Shown: positions 1 through 11,789 of the stretch, one piece after another | Layout of the letters: every line of letters starts with the position of its first letter | Position numbering within the stretch: position 1 is the first letter of the stretch | Program-made: the position numbers and the translations under genes | The notes under the pieces: model-generated | What the model was told of the DNA's origin: nothing | Databases searched by the model: none | The model's input: only the letters and a program-made list of their open reading frames with translations | Assembly: GCF_954871325.1 (NCBI RefSeq) | Contig: NC_088778.1 | Location: 9,953,743 to 10,017,742, forward strand | Length of the DNA stretch: 64,000 nt | Reading direction: 5' to 3' | DNA from: Gordionus sp. m RMFG-2023 | Lineage: Eukaryota; Nematomorpha; Gordioida; Chordodea; Parachordodidae

Positions 1-190
1 ATATAAAATTGATAAATTTAGATATATTTAATAAAATTTCCAAGGTCCGACCCGACCCGGCCCGAAATTTCTTTAAAAATATTAGGCGCGGCCCGGCCCT
101 ACCCGATTATTTTAAATAGAATTAGGCCCGAGCCCGGCCCGATGCCCGTTCGGGCCGTGTACGGACCGGGCCTAACTTTGCAGATCTCTA
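1..190. mobile_element. MITE-A (hAT-like) terminal fragment, cut by window edge
   Basis: GC-rich runs of GGCCCGG type alternate with AT spacers, and the fragment ends in GCAGATCTCTA. This is the same design as the three complete MITE-A copies at 9607, 55434 and 61591, whose ends are CAGAGACCTGCAGG and CTGCAGGTCTCTG. No left terminus is visible, so the copy probably starts outside the window. No protein is encoded. Confidence 0.6.
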
Positions 191-229
191 ATTTCAACTA
201 CTTTATTGATAAAAATAAGACATGAATAT

Positions 230-2934
230 TGTTGATTAGTCTTATTTGAATATTATTTATTTTTAAAATATATATTAACTATTTAAGTTGATTGTTTAAT
301 ATGTTCAATTAACTTTTTATATATATATATACTATGTTTTTAGATATAAAATATAATAATAATAAATTTGATTTAAAAAAGAATTAAATTAAATAGTTTA
401 TTTTATGGTGCCCCGGTTACGGTGGTACGTTTTTTCGTTTTTCTTTCTCTTTAAAAAAAAAAATAAAACAAAGTAAAATAATAAAAGTTTAAAATATCCT
501 TACCTTAAATTCTTTTGTAAAAATAAAAGGTAATGGAATTACTTATAAAATTCGTCGAGATGATAAAAGGACATATAAAATTTTTTTTGACTTTTCTTTT
601 CGATAGTCAAAATTTTATCCAAATTTACAAAATTATAAAAGGTAAAAAAAAAGTAGAAAAAAAAAATTTATTTAGAATAAATATAACTTGTTAACTTCTT
701 GTTTCTTTTATGGCGCCCCGTTACGTTTTTGTTAATAAAAAAAAGAAGAAAATATATAAAATTTGCCTAAAATTAAAATAAAAAAGTATAAATTAAATTA
801 AATTTGAAATTGATGACTACCTTATTTATTGATTTGACTACCTATTGTGACGATTGCTTTATCCATTGAGATGACTATATTTATATGACTACCTATTGTG
901 ACGATTGCTTTATCCATTGAGATGACTATATTTATATGACTACCTTTGTGGTGACTACCTATTGTGACGATTGTTTAATCCATTGAGATGACTCTATTTA
1001 TATGACTACCTATTTACTACCTATTGTGATGACTATCTAACCTATGGAGACTGCTTAACCTATGGAGATGACTACCTATTATGACTACCTTATCTATTGT
1101 GACTACCTAATCTATTGTGATGACTATCTAACCTATGGAGACTGCTTAACCTATGGAGATGACTACCTATTATGACTACCTTATCTATTGTGACTACCTA
1201 ATCTATTGTGATGACTATCTAACCTATGGAGACTGCTTAACCTAGGGAGACTGCTTAACCTATGGAGATGACTACCTATTATGACTACCTTATCTATTGT
1301 GACTACCTAATCTATTGTGATGACTATCTAACCTATGGAGACTGCTTAACCTATGGAGATGACTACCTATTATGACTACCTTATTTATTGTGACTGCCTA
1401 ATCTATTGATATGACCAATGCCTAATCTATGGAGATGTTAGCACGTTCTTTCATGCAAAAAGCTTCTTTCTTCATGGTGTCCCGGCTCTGGATGTTGGAC
1501 TGGAATATGATAACCAGCACCTAACCTAATGTGACAACCTAGGAAGAACTGATATGGAAGTTGAACGATAGGTTATGAATTCTATTTTGTGAGACCAATG
1601 ATGATTACTTATTATTTTAATCCACGTAAGAAGAAAAGTTATTAAAAATTAAAATTTTATGCCAGGATAAAGGCATGTTATAAATTTTTAAAATCACTAA
1701 AATGTAAAATCATAATGGATATATTTGAACACACTAAAAGCCTTTAAAAAATTATTTACTTAAATTCTTAGTGAAATATTATTTTTTGATTTCTTGAATG
1801 ATGACCAATTGTTGTAAATTAACTAATCCTAAAGATGAATTCTTAGATATAATTAAATATAAACCATTAAAAATCCTAAACAAGAAGATAAAACTTTAAT
1901 TTTAAATATATTAAAATGTAATTAAAACATATGAATTAAAAGGGATTGATTCTTATAAGTAATACTTAATATGATAAAAATGTTTTTGAAATAAAGCTTT
2001 TGAAGACAAAAGGTTATGTAAAAATTAAACATCATTATTTTAGAAAAATATTGTGTGAAATTTAAATTTTTTTTAAGAGAGGGAAATGTGCATAATATTT
2101 GCATATTTTAACCTCGGAGATTGAAAATAAATAAAAATAAATTAAATATTAAAACGCTACTAATTAAATATTGAAACGCTAAAAAATGTAAAACGCTAAA
2201 AATATAAAACGCATAAAACGCTAAAAGTATAAAACGCTATGATTAACTTAACACAATGTAATAATCATTATGATTTATCATTCCTTATTTTATTCCTTAT
2301 TCCATAAATTATCATTCCTTATTACATATTTTATTGTTCCGAAATTCAAAATTTTATTCGTGCATATTATTCATATATTTGATTTGATCAACTATTCCAA
2401 ATTACATATTCCGATTTATTCCAAATTCCAATATTCGACTGGATTAATTATGAAACATGATAATAACAATTTTGAGAAATGTGAACAACATACGATAAGG
2501 ATATCAAGCCAACGATAACGTTCAACGATTTTATCAAACCTACGCGATTGATTCAAGCCTACAATAAACGTACAAACTCACGCAACTCTAATAAACGATT
2601 TTATCAAACCTACGTGATAGAATCAAGCCTACGAGAACATTTGAGACTTATGCGCTAACCAAGATGAAACCGAGTACAATCGAAACAGGAAAAACTTCTA
2701 GGACAACAAGCTCTCGATGACTGCTAAGAAGAAGCTTTGTTCTTTGAAGAAGAGGGGGAATGTTGATTAGTCTTATTTGAATATTATTTATTTTTAAAAT
2801 ATATATTAACTATTTAAGTTGATTGTTTAATATGTTCAATTAACTTTTTATATATATATACTATGTTTTTAGATATAAAATATAATAATAATAAATTTGA
2901 TTTAAAAAAGAATTAATTTAAATAGTTTCTTTTA
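230..2934 (+). mobile_element. LTR retrotransposon fossil, non-coding, short LTRs
   Basis: Two near-identical direct repeats of about 175 bp lie at 230-405 and 2761-2934. Both begin TGTTGATTAG and end CTTTTA or ATTTTA. The 5-bp sequence AATAT flanks the element on both sides (225-229 and 2935-2939). A TGGTGCCCCGG primer-site-like motif follows the left LTR, and a purine run GAAGAGGGGGAA precedes the right LTR. The interior holds a minisatellite and no recognisable gag or pol. The LTRs are about 98-99% alike, so insertion looks recent. It is best read as a non-autonomous (TRIM or LARD-like) element. Confidence 0.85.
810..1432. repeat. 91-bp minisatellite built of ~20-bp subunits
   Basis: The phrase GATGACTACCTATTATGACT recurs at 1067, 1158, 1267 and 1358. 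The spacing is 91, 109 and 91 bp, the long unit carrying an extra 18-bp subunit. Each unit is itself made of variants of TGACTACCTAATCTATTGTG. The left part (810-1066) is a less regular version of the same words. The period is not a multiple of three and stops are frequent, so it is not protein-coding. It lies wholly inside the LTR-element fossil. Confidence 0.9.
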
Positions 2935-2939
2935 AATAT

Positions 2940-3650
2940 AATGAAAAATTATTTTATTGACAATAAAGAATGGATTAATATTGCAAGGATCAATGTGCCA
3001 AAAAGAGTATTTAATTGGGACAAAAAACCCATGAACATTTTTGATTCATTTATTAGACAATTGTATAATATATTTTCTTGCTCTCTCTTGAATATTTGTC
3101 TGATGTAGATAAATTAAAATCTTGTTGTTTCATTCATATTGATTTATATATTTTTACTGTTGCATAACTTAAGTTTGTTTCTCAATAACAGCTAGCAAGG
3201 ACAGATTTTTATTAAATATATTAATTGATTTTATCATTTATTGTTTCTTCTTTCTAATATGATTTCTTATCATATTCAAATTTCAATAAGCAAATATATT
3301 TTAAAATTAACCCTCAAAAGCTCATATGAACCTCTGAAGAGTAGCCTCAGACCCTTAATATCTTTAAAATTTAATTTTATAGTAGTTTAAACATATTTTT
3401 TGTTCAAATAAAGAATAATTTTATATGGAATAGGGTTTAATCTTTTTATTTTAAATAGTTATTAAATAATTAAAAACTTTATTATTATTTTTTATTTTAA
3501 ATTGCAGCATTTAAAAAAGTTACTTTTGAGGATATAAAGCAAACATTGTATTATAAATATTTTATATGTGATCCGATATTAAAAAAATATCAACCGTATA
3601 TGCATAATATAATTACACATATTTGGTTAAAAAATGAAACATTAGAGTAG
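2940..3650 (+). CDS. possible two-exon gene fragment of unknown function
   Basis: Two short open segments look more protein-like than the surroundings. The first starts with an ATG at 2940 just outside the LTR insertion (MKNYFIDNKEWINIARINV...) and runs to a stop near 3107. The second follows a good acceptor (TTTTAAATTGCAG, ending about 3506) and reads FKKVTFEDIKQTLYYKYF... to a stop near 3650. The exons were not joined with a convincing phase match, and no family was recognised. The LTR element sits immediately 5' and may have disrupted an original gene. It may equally be chance open frame. Confidence 0.2.
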
Positions 3651-4457
3651 AGTAATTTAGAAGAAAATCTTAAGGCTCGCAAAAACCTCGGGCATCCCAG
3701 GTCTTCCCTAATATTTACAAAGTATAAATTTGTTATCTAATAATTATTTTGTTATAACTTAATCAGGAACCCAAGACAACAGTATTTTTGAGTTCCTGGT
3801 CCGGCAAAAAATGGAACGTTCCAAGAAAACATCTAATTTAATATATTTGAATCTACGCATTCTAATCGTTAATATTTATTTTAACCATTATGAATAAAAT
3901 AAATAAACTTTTGTTTTCAGGTAATTTTGGTTTCATAAAGTGACATTTGAACGATTTTTTATATCAAAAATAAAATTTTTTATAAAAATAAATTTTATAG
4001 AAAAAAAGGATTAAATATAATTCCTAAAAAGATAATTCATAAGACAAAATTAAATAACTTATTTTTTAATAATTTTATTCCAAAATTGTGCATATATTCA
4101 ACATGGTCCATATTCGCTTTTTTTTGTTTCTTTTGTTTCCCTTCTCATTTTCTAATTTGTTACTTTGTGTATTTATTATATTGCTATTTTATGATATAAT
4201 ATCAAAAAAATTATAAATAATTATTAAGAAAATAAGTATAAAAGTGAAATAAAACATTTATCCATTTCTATATAATAATAGATTTTTGGGAATGCTTCGG
4301 AGACATTGAGGAATAACCCATCCGGTTTCGTTCCATAAATTTACTTAAAGTTTCTTTCTTTTCGGAACGTTTCCTTCTACACTGCATATAATAATATTGT
4401 TTTGGCATAGCTTACAAGACGTCTCGTATTTTATTTACTTTTACTTTACACCAAAAA
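3651..4457. other. AT-rich intergenic stretch, nothing recognised
   Basis: Low-complexity AT DNA with a few GC islands near 3665-3700, 3770-3830 and 4290-4400. The islands may be worn transposon ends, but no inverted partner, ORF or RNA gene was found. Confidence 0.5.
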
Positions 4458-4783
4458 ATATATTAACATTAAAATATTTTCTCCGTCAATGTGTTATTTT
4501 TTCAAATCTAAATCATTTTTTGAGCTCTATAAATTTCAGACTATTTTGCCGTTAACTTTTGTGGAATTTATGATTTACGGAAAAATATATGGAAAAACTA
4601 ATATAAATTAAGTTCAAAAATTCTTGGATAAATTTTCTAAAAAACATCGAGTAGGTTTTACACATGCTAGAATATAATTCCATTGAAGTTTTATTTTTAT
4701 TTAAAAAGTACCTCAAAAATATGATTAAAAGTTTAATAAAAATAACATATTGACTGAAAAAATGCATTCGCGCTAACATATAA
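4458..4783. mobile_element. MITE family 'TTAGC', copy 1
   Basis: The left part contains TCAATGTGTTATTTTTT followed by AAATCATTTTTTGAGC. The right end reads CGCGCTAACATATA. The same blocks in the same order occur at 49313-49680, where the two ends form an inverted repeat. The copies are diverged. No ORF is carried. Edges are approximate. Confidence 0.55.
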
Positions 4784-5368
4784 TGCATAAGTAGAAATGA
4801 GATTTGAATACTATTTCAGAATTCGCATATCTCAATGTATAAAATATTAGATATTAAAAATAACCCAGACCTAAGGCCAGCTTAACACAGTGCAAAATGG
4901 CCCCCATATAAATGGTTTAATTGGCTCTATGAGATAGGAAGAACTAGTGTCGCCGCTGGTACTGGCCTTCCTCTTAAATATTATTTTAAAATATTGTAAC
5001 ACGAATCCATTTGTAAATTATAAAATAATATATGTTCTCTCTAATTTATTCTTAACTTTATTAATTTAATATAGTTATGATTTATCGATAAATATTTTGA
5101 AATATGTATTGAGTGAATCCAATTATGATTTAATATGAAATAAACATTATATTTAAATAATAAACAAAATTTTTAAAAATTACTGGAAAAGGCGATGGAA
5201 AATTCCTTGCCAAAGTTATAGGACTTGTCAAATGTTAGACCATTATATGTCACTGCACAATCTTGAGCTGTTAATAGCATTGAAAAAAGGATATAATTTT
5301 ATAATTTAATTCAATTAACAAATTCTTAGGGAGACTTGAGGAGATTGGGGATAGCCATATCCAGGGGC
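4784..5368. other. AT-rich stretch with scattered GC islands
   Basis: Contains a GC-richer patch at 4860-4975 and another at 5325-5370. No ORF, TIR pair or RNA gene could be supported. Confidence 0.45.
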
Positions 5369-5600
5369 AAATAATTTACTCTCAGATAATTTTAAACAAA
5401 TAAACTTTGATATTTAAAATTTAAACCACAAATATATTTTAATAAGATGCTTCAATGGTTCTAAAATTGTTTCGCAGAAATATTCTAAGGAAAAATTTTA
5501 AATGCAAATAACACACCCTTAATTTTTTTACATTTTTGCTAAAAAAAATTTTTGTAAAAGTTACTCAGACTAAATATCTCTTCCAAAGGATAAAGTGACA
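5369..5600. repeat. dispersed repeat, copy 1 (partner at 13427)
   Basis: Starts CCAGGGGCAAATAATTT. It shares ordered blocks with 13427-13700: TTTAAACCA, AGATGCTTCAATGGTT versus AGATACTTTAATGGTT, ACATTTTT, and AAGTTACTCAGACTAAATAT versus AATTTACTCCGACTAAATAT. Both begin with CAGGG, as a hAT-like terminus would. The right ends were not resolved. Confidence 0.5.
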
Positions 5601-8552
5601 ATATTTATTGTAATTTAATATCTTGAAATTAAATTTTAATTTAACGTGAAGACCTGGGGTAGGTTTTGCGGGATGCGTATTAGCTATTTTTAAGCAGAAA
5701 TTTATTATTAAAAAATTGAACTATATTTATAAGAATAGAGGCCACAGTCTGGGGTCCTGAATGACTATGGATTTGGTTTTCCTAATTCTTAAAATTCCAT
5801 TTTTTAAAATTTTATATTAAAATAATTAAAGATTCTTTCTTAAATATTAATTTCTGCTGTAGAATATAAGAATAAAACTACTTTTAAACATTACGGAAAA
5901 TTTGCTTCATCTATTAAAAAACGTATTTCGGATTTAGGTTAACCGAGATTTTTGTGCTTATAGCAAAAGCCATTTTAATATTTGAGTATATAATGATATG
6001 AAATTCACATGTATACATCGTAAATTAGTAAAATTAATAGTTAGTTATAAAGCGAAAATATAATTGTTTTTGATAAAGGCTAAGCCGGGGCTGCCTGCTT
6101 GATTCCCCCATTCGCATATCTCCTTATTAGTTCACTATAACTAGAAAATAAAGAACAAATTCAGAAATTACTCATAGATTGTTAACTAAATGTATTATTA
6201 GCCATCTTAACATAATAATTTAATGGGTAAATTATCTAATTTTTTTTAAATTTACTGTATAATCTAATTTTACCCATTATTTTTTGAATACCCTTGCAAG
6301 CCAAGAGCAATAAAAATGTGGCGACGTATAGTTTCATTCCAGTATTAGAAATGTTCATATTATATTTGTTCCAATATCTTCGAAATAATGTGTAATTAAA
6401 ATATAATTTAAAAAAATTTTTTTTATGTTACAACATCATGATCAAATATTAGATAGAAAGTTTTGTTTACATTACACGATTTTTATTAAATAATATAAGG
6501 TAAAAATTTATAATTTAAATGACAGAAACCTTGGAAGATATCATTTAAATCAATTTTAATTTTCTTTTAAAATTTCAATTTTGTAACTTGATCTAGTAAC
6601 TAGCGAGTTTTATCTAAAGTTATATATTTAAAATTAATTGATCTTATTTTCGCTTTAACTTTTACATTATACGATTAAATGGCACTTTTATTATTTATAA
6701 TTATTTTAGATGCTATATTTCTCATATTCATTTTTTAAGTGATTTGAAAGGATGACATTTAATCATTTAGAACTTCAACAAATTATTATTTGAATTAACA
6801 ACAAAAAAACGAGGCAAACGTATATCTAAACTCTTAAGCAAGGGTTGTTATAATGTTTTTATTAATATATTGGTCTGAATCCTTATATTATTGTATATAA
6901 ACTTACTTTTGTCTCTTTATTTTAAATTTTAGGATTCTAAATCATACAAAAATAATGAAACATAGTAAATCCTATTAAGCGAAATGGGAAGCTTTTATAA
7001 GAACCAAAATACCTCTTTACTATTTATAAAAATGTGAGGTGTGGAAGAGCATAAGTTCGGAAAGGAATAATTGGGACAGTTATAAAAAATACATCGGATC
7101 GCAATTTGCTGCCAATCAGTCCTTGTGAGCGAATGTGTGTCATTGGATAACTTAAAACTTACTTAAACTCCAAATTAAAACATAAATATTTATTAATAGA
7201 ACGGACAATTATTTTTTTAAAAAAACTTTTATTAACTAATAAATTTCAAATAAAAACTTATTCAAACTAAAAATATAAGATCCAGATAAACATAATAATT
7301 AGTCCCTTTTATAGGGAATAAAAGAGCAATTATAAATTAAAATAAAATTGGTGCAAAGGAAAAAAAAGAACGATATTGAAGAGGAGTTGTATTCCTAATT
7401 ATCTAATTTATAATGAACCTTACTGAAAAATCCAAAAGTATGAAAAACCCCAGATTAAAAGAAAACACAAAAGCCATATGTTTTAATTTTAATGTAATTA
7501 AACATTAACAAACGAGGGACTTAAAAAAACTAATTTATAATACAAAAAATAGCCGTAAGGGCAAAAATTAACTTTATATTTAACAATTTATAATATATTA
7601 TATAAGCCATGACTCAATACTCATGAACAGATTGTATTATCTTGCCTGATTATCTATTTATTTTCTTTTTATACTACTGCTATAAAGTAACTTCAAAACC
7701 TTTTCGAAGAAAAGGAACGTCATTCGTTATCCTGACGCGTTTCTTCTTTTTGAGTAACGATAATGCAAAAGAATATGGAAAAAACATATTGAAATTTTTA
7801 TTTATTTTTTTAATTTTATAAATAATTTACGAGTTTTTATGTCAGATCAACCAATATATTCTTTCATTTTAAATTTTCGTTGTTAAAGTTTCAGTCAAGA
7901 TTATTAATATGTTGAATCAAGCAAGATATCCTATTTATAATTTTATGCAACAAGATAGAACTCTTTTTATAACTCTGTAAAATAAATAGTCTTATTTATA
8001 AGAATGACCAATTCGATGAATCTTTTGATAAATCCGAATTACAGAGATTTTTATATAATGACAGTTCGTTCATAGATATATTGTATATTATGTATAGGAA
8101 AATAAATTTCTAAAAAAGATCTAATCTTATAATTTATTATTATTGTATATTTTATTTTTATTATATATAGGAAATTTTGTATATAATATTGAATTTTTTA
8201 AGTAACAATAATGCATTCTTTCTAAATAGCCAATAAAGGGATTTCCTTTTTTTGAAAAGGTAACAAATAACGGTAAGAGTTTCTTTTTTTGATGTAATGA
8301 GTAACGTGTTTCTTTTTTGAAGTAACGTTTGCAGCACTATTTTATACTAATATTTGCTCGAAAAAATTGTTCAGGAACTGGAGTTCATTCAATTGTTTAT
8401 ATTTAATTTCTGAATTATAAAAGAATTGACATAATTAAGCATAAAGTGAAAAAATCGGTCAAGACTATATTGTAAAGACAGGCATATTATTTAGGGCCAT
8501 ACTGAAAAAACCGAACTGTCAAACTTTATTAGCACAAGAAATTAATAAAATA
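5601..8552. other. long AT-rich region, no gene seen
   Basis: About 3 kb without a plausible ORF. GC islands at 5645-5760, 6075-6120, 7020-7140, 7695-7790 and 8225-8345 look like remnants of transposon ends; the last two share GAGTAACG-type words. No intact inverted repeats or target duplications were found. Confidence 0.45.
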
Positions 8553-9467
8553 GGGGAGACTGGGTTTAGTAGAACCAATTTTTACAAAATTGGCTATATC
8601 TTCTTGTTTTTATAGATAATATAAAAAATAATATATGATTAGATACCTAAAACTATACTCTATAAAGGTGCCTTATAAATAATTTTAAGAATATTATCAA
8701 TTTTTTTAATTTTATTTTTTGTAAAAGTTTAAATTTTGTCCAACAAGCCCCAATAGCGAGGTGAGGCAAACTACTTCAAGGGGCTCCCTAACCTATTGGT
8801 TTTTTTAGGCCATAATAAGTTGAAATGCATTCGTATTTATCAATGATACGTATAAAATAATTTTATTGTTTTATTGTTCAAAATATCATAATACTTATAA
8901 ATTGAAGCTAATTATATATAAAAATTAAAAGTTAATTTTGGTTAATTTAATAAACATTTTAGATACAAAAAAATAAGGATCTTAAGGAGTGATTATGATT
9001 TCTTAGCATAAATCCTAAATACCACTCATAAAACAGCCATAAAATTGCCTTTTCAAGGTTTTGAAATTTTTTTCATTATTAATAGGCATAATTGACATGC
9101 ATGGTTTAGCAAGCTCCGCTAGCTCTAAATTGACAAATTATGATTGAAATAATATCTAAATATAATAAACACTCATAAAACTTTCCCAAATTATAGAAGG
9201 GTCTTTTCTATAAAATTTAATTTACATATAAATTATTATATATTTTAATGAAAATTAAAATTAAAATTCTATAATGTAAAAATCTTTTGAAAATTTCATC
9301 AAAATTTTATTTCTAATTTTTAATAATTAAATATTTCAAAAGATTTTTTGTCAATAGATGTATAAAAACTATGTTAGGATAAAATTTTAACCTTCTGATG
9401 TATTTAATTTTAAAATGAGATTAAGTGGTTTGCCAAGATTCGGGGTTTACCTAACCTCCGACTCCCC
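8553..9467. mobile_element. TA-flanked non-autonomous DNA transposon, 915 bp
   Basis: The left end GGGGAGACTGGGTTTAG and right end CCTAACCTCCGACTCCCC are imperfect inverted repeats. Both are bounded by TA (8551-8552 and 9468-9469), as expected of Tc1/mariner/pogo-type insertions. No transposase is encoded. The element at 54482-57291, once its inserted hAT is subtracted, has the same end type and measures 916 bp, which supports a real family of fixed length. The superfamily is inferred only from the TA. Confidence 0.7.
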
Positions 9468-9606
9468 TACCTTTACAATATTTGTGGATAAAAATGAATC
9501 ATGATAAAAAAAACTAATTTAATATTTAAAAAAATTCTCTACAAATGAATTCAAGAATTTAATAAAAAAAAATATTTAAAATTATTTTATTTTATTTTAA
9601 AATTTT

Positions 9607-10307
9607 CAGAGACCTGGAAGTCCGGCCCAGCCCGACCCTGTTTTAAAAAAAATTTTTAAAAATACCCAGGCCGAATTTTTAAAGCCGAATATTTAGATAG
9701 CTTTTATCATATAATAATTATAAATAAATATAATATATTTCAAAATTGTATATCATGGAACAATACATCACATTCATTCACTTATCATATTTCCTACTTC
9801 CATTTTTTTATTTTACAAAATAGTTATAGTAAAATATAATTCAAATTTTTTATTCAACTAATCATTATTTAGGTAATATTCAATCAAATTAGAAGCAACA
9901 AAGATTCACTCAAAATTTAAAATGTAATACACTTATTAAGGGAAAATTTATTTTAGATCAGTATCTTTTCTCTTTTTCTCTCTCCTAAATTCAGACAATT
10001 TTGTTTGTTGACAGGGAGAGAGCGCATATGACTGTCTCTTATATAAAAGACTATATTTAATTACAAGAGGTAGAGGAAATAATAAAATTATTGGGAGATT
10101 ATATATTTTGAAAAGTTATTATATATGGATTTCATATTCGCTGAAAAATGATCCGTTCGAATAAATTTATTTTAATTTTTTTTAAAAAACCAGGGCTGTA
10201 GAAAAAATTTACATGCCCTGACCAAAATTTTTTTTTTTAAAGTTGGAAATTTTAAGAAAAACTCTAGCCGGGTCGTGCTGTACAAATGATACCTCTGTAA
10301 GTCTCTG
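9607..10307. mobile_element. MITE-A (hAT-like) copy
   Basis: Begins CAGAGACCTGGAAGTCCGGC and ends TACCTCTGTAAGTCTCTG, matching the termini of the copies at 55434 and 61591. Flanking 8-mers AAAATTTT and AAGATTTC agree at 6 of 8 positions, consistent with an old 8-bp hAT duplication. GC-rich ends enclose an AT-rich, non-coding middle. Confidence 0.75.
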
Positions 10308-11789
10308 AAGATTTCATAATAATATTAGAAACTAAAAATATTTTAATAAAAGCTTAAAGTTTGTAATATACAACTTTCTTAGTACTCTCCCTTCAATGCA
10401 TCAAAAATTTGAGTAGACTGAGATTACCCTAATTCCTCCTTTTTAATAAGATATTCACTTCTGAACCCCCATTGCTGTAAGGATCACTGGTTTTGAGGAA
10501 TAAGAATAAGACTAAGGCATAAATTTTCACTCTATATTTGCTCATGAGGAAAAGAGAAAAAAGACTTATAATTAGAATAATACCAACATACCTAATTTAA
10601 TAAATTAAACTTATCATTACAAAATAAATATTCAACATGCAATTTCATATTTTACATAATGATACAATATTTATTTTTCTTTTCCTTATTAAAAGTACTT
10701 ATCTTAAATGATATATCGGAAATTATTTTTTCCAGGAAATGAGCTCTCTTAAACGAAATACATCAAATTTGATTTATTTATCATAAAATTCCAGATATCC
10801 CTTATTGATAATGCCTAAGGGTTCTAAGCTTCAGTGGCAAAGAGATTAAATATTTGGCAGGTTGAATGATAATTCTTCTCTTCAAATATTTGTTCAACAA
10901 CGATATAGTTCGGTAGAATCAAAGATAGAACTTTCAGGTATAATGAAATATTAGTTTCCTAAATAAATTACCAGAAAGGTTCATACATTCTTCTTTTATA
11001 AAACACAAAAAATGAGAATATTAAGCGATTTGTAAATGCCCGGGAATTATCTGGCGCTACGATAAATAAATTCTTCAAATGAGATGTTCAGCATAAATTT
11101 TAATTACATGCTTAGTCATTTCATACCAATAATATCAGGATTATGGATAATATCCAAAAGGGAAGTGGTAAATTGAATATAAAATTCAAGTTTATGGTAA
11201 AATGGTAAAAAGGATACCACCAAGATAAGTAACGATCCATAGGCAATATCAAGCAGAAAAAAAATCGTTGCTTTAGAAGATGATTTCATCATTATCATCT
11301 CGAAGTGAGATATGTAATTCATCCAACTTTGGTTCAGGATATAGAAATAAAATTGAACGCGAATCTTTTCGATTAGCCAAATTGTATAAAAGATATTTTA
11401 CAAGAGACTAGACTTTATCATATATTTCCATACAAATGTTTCAGTTAAATAAAAGGAATATTTTTCATGAAAGACATAGGGGTACCATTGAAATATGGAT
11501 ACTCACTTATTAAAGTCGAGTTAGAGTTGGGAATTATAATCCCCCAAGGGAAAGTATTAACATTGATAATCGTTTGCATTCATGTAATTAAAATTTTTTT
11601 TTTTTTAAATATATATTTTTATTAAAAAGTTTAAAATATACATATTTATAATTTGAATAAAATTCCGATTTAAATATACTATTTACAATAAAAGGATAAA
11701 GCTATATAAAAACATAAAAATCTATATTATTTTTTTTTTTTAAAAAAAAGGTAATAAAATAATGTAATGTAATAAAAAAAAGAGAAAGA
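10308..11789. other. AT-rich region with possible decayed coding DNA at 10800-11560
   Basis: Most of this is low-complexity. Between about 10800 and 11560 base composition is more even and short open stretches appear on the plus strand (for example NSSLQIFVQQRYSSVESK near 10870). No protein family was recognised, and frames are interrupted every few tens of codons, so this is either an old pseudogene or transposon debris. Confidence 0.3.

Noticed and set aside
2270-2518. 82-codon plus-strand frame
   Set aside because: Low-complexity, lies inside the LTR-element fossil, and resembles no protein.
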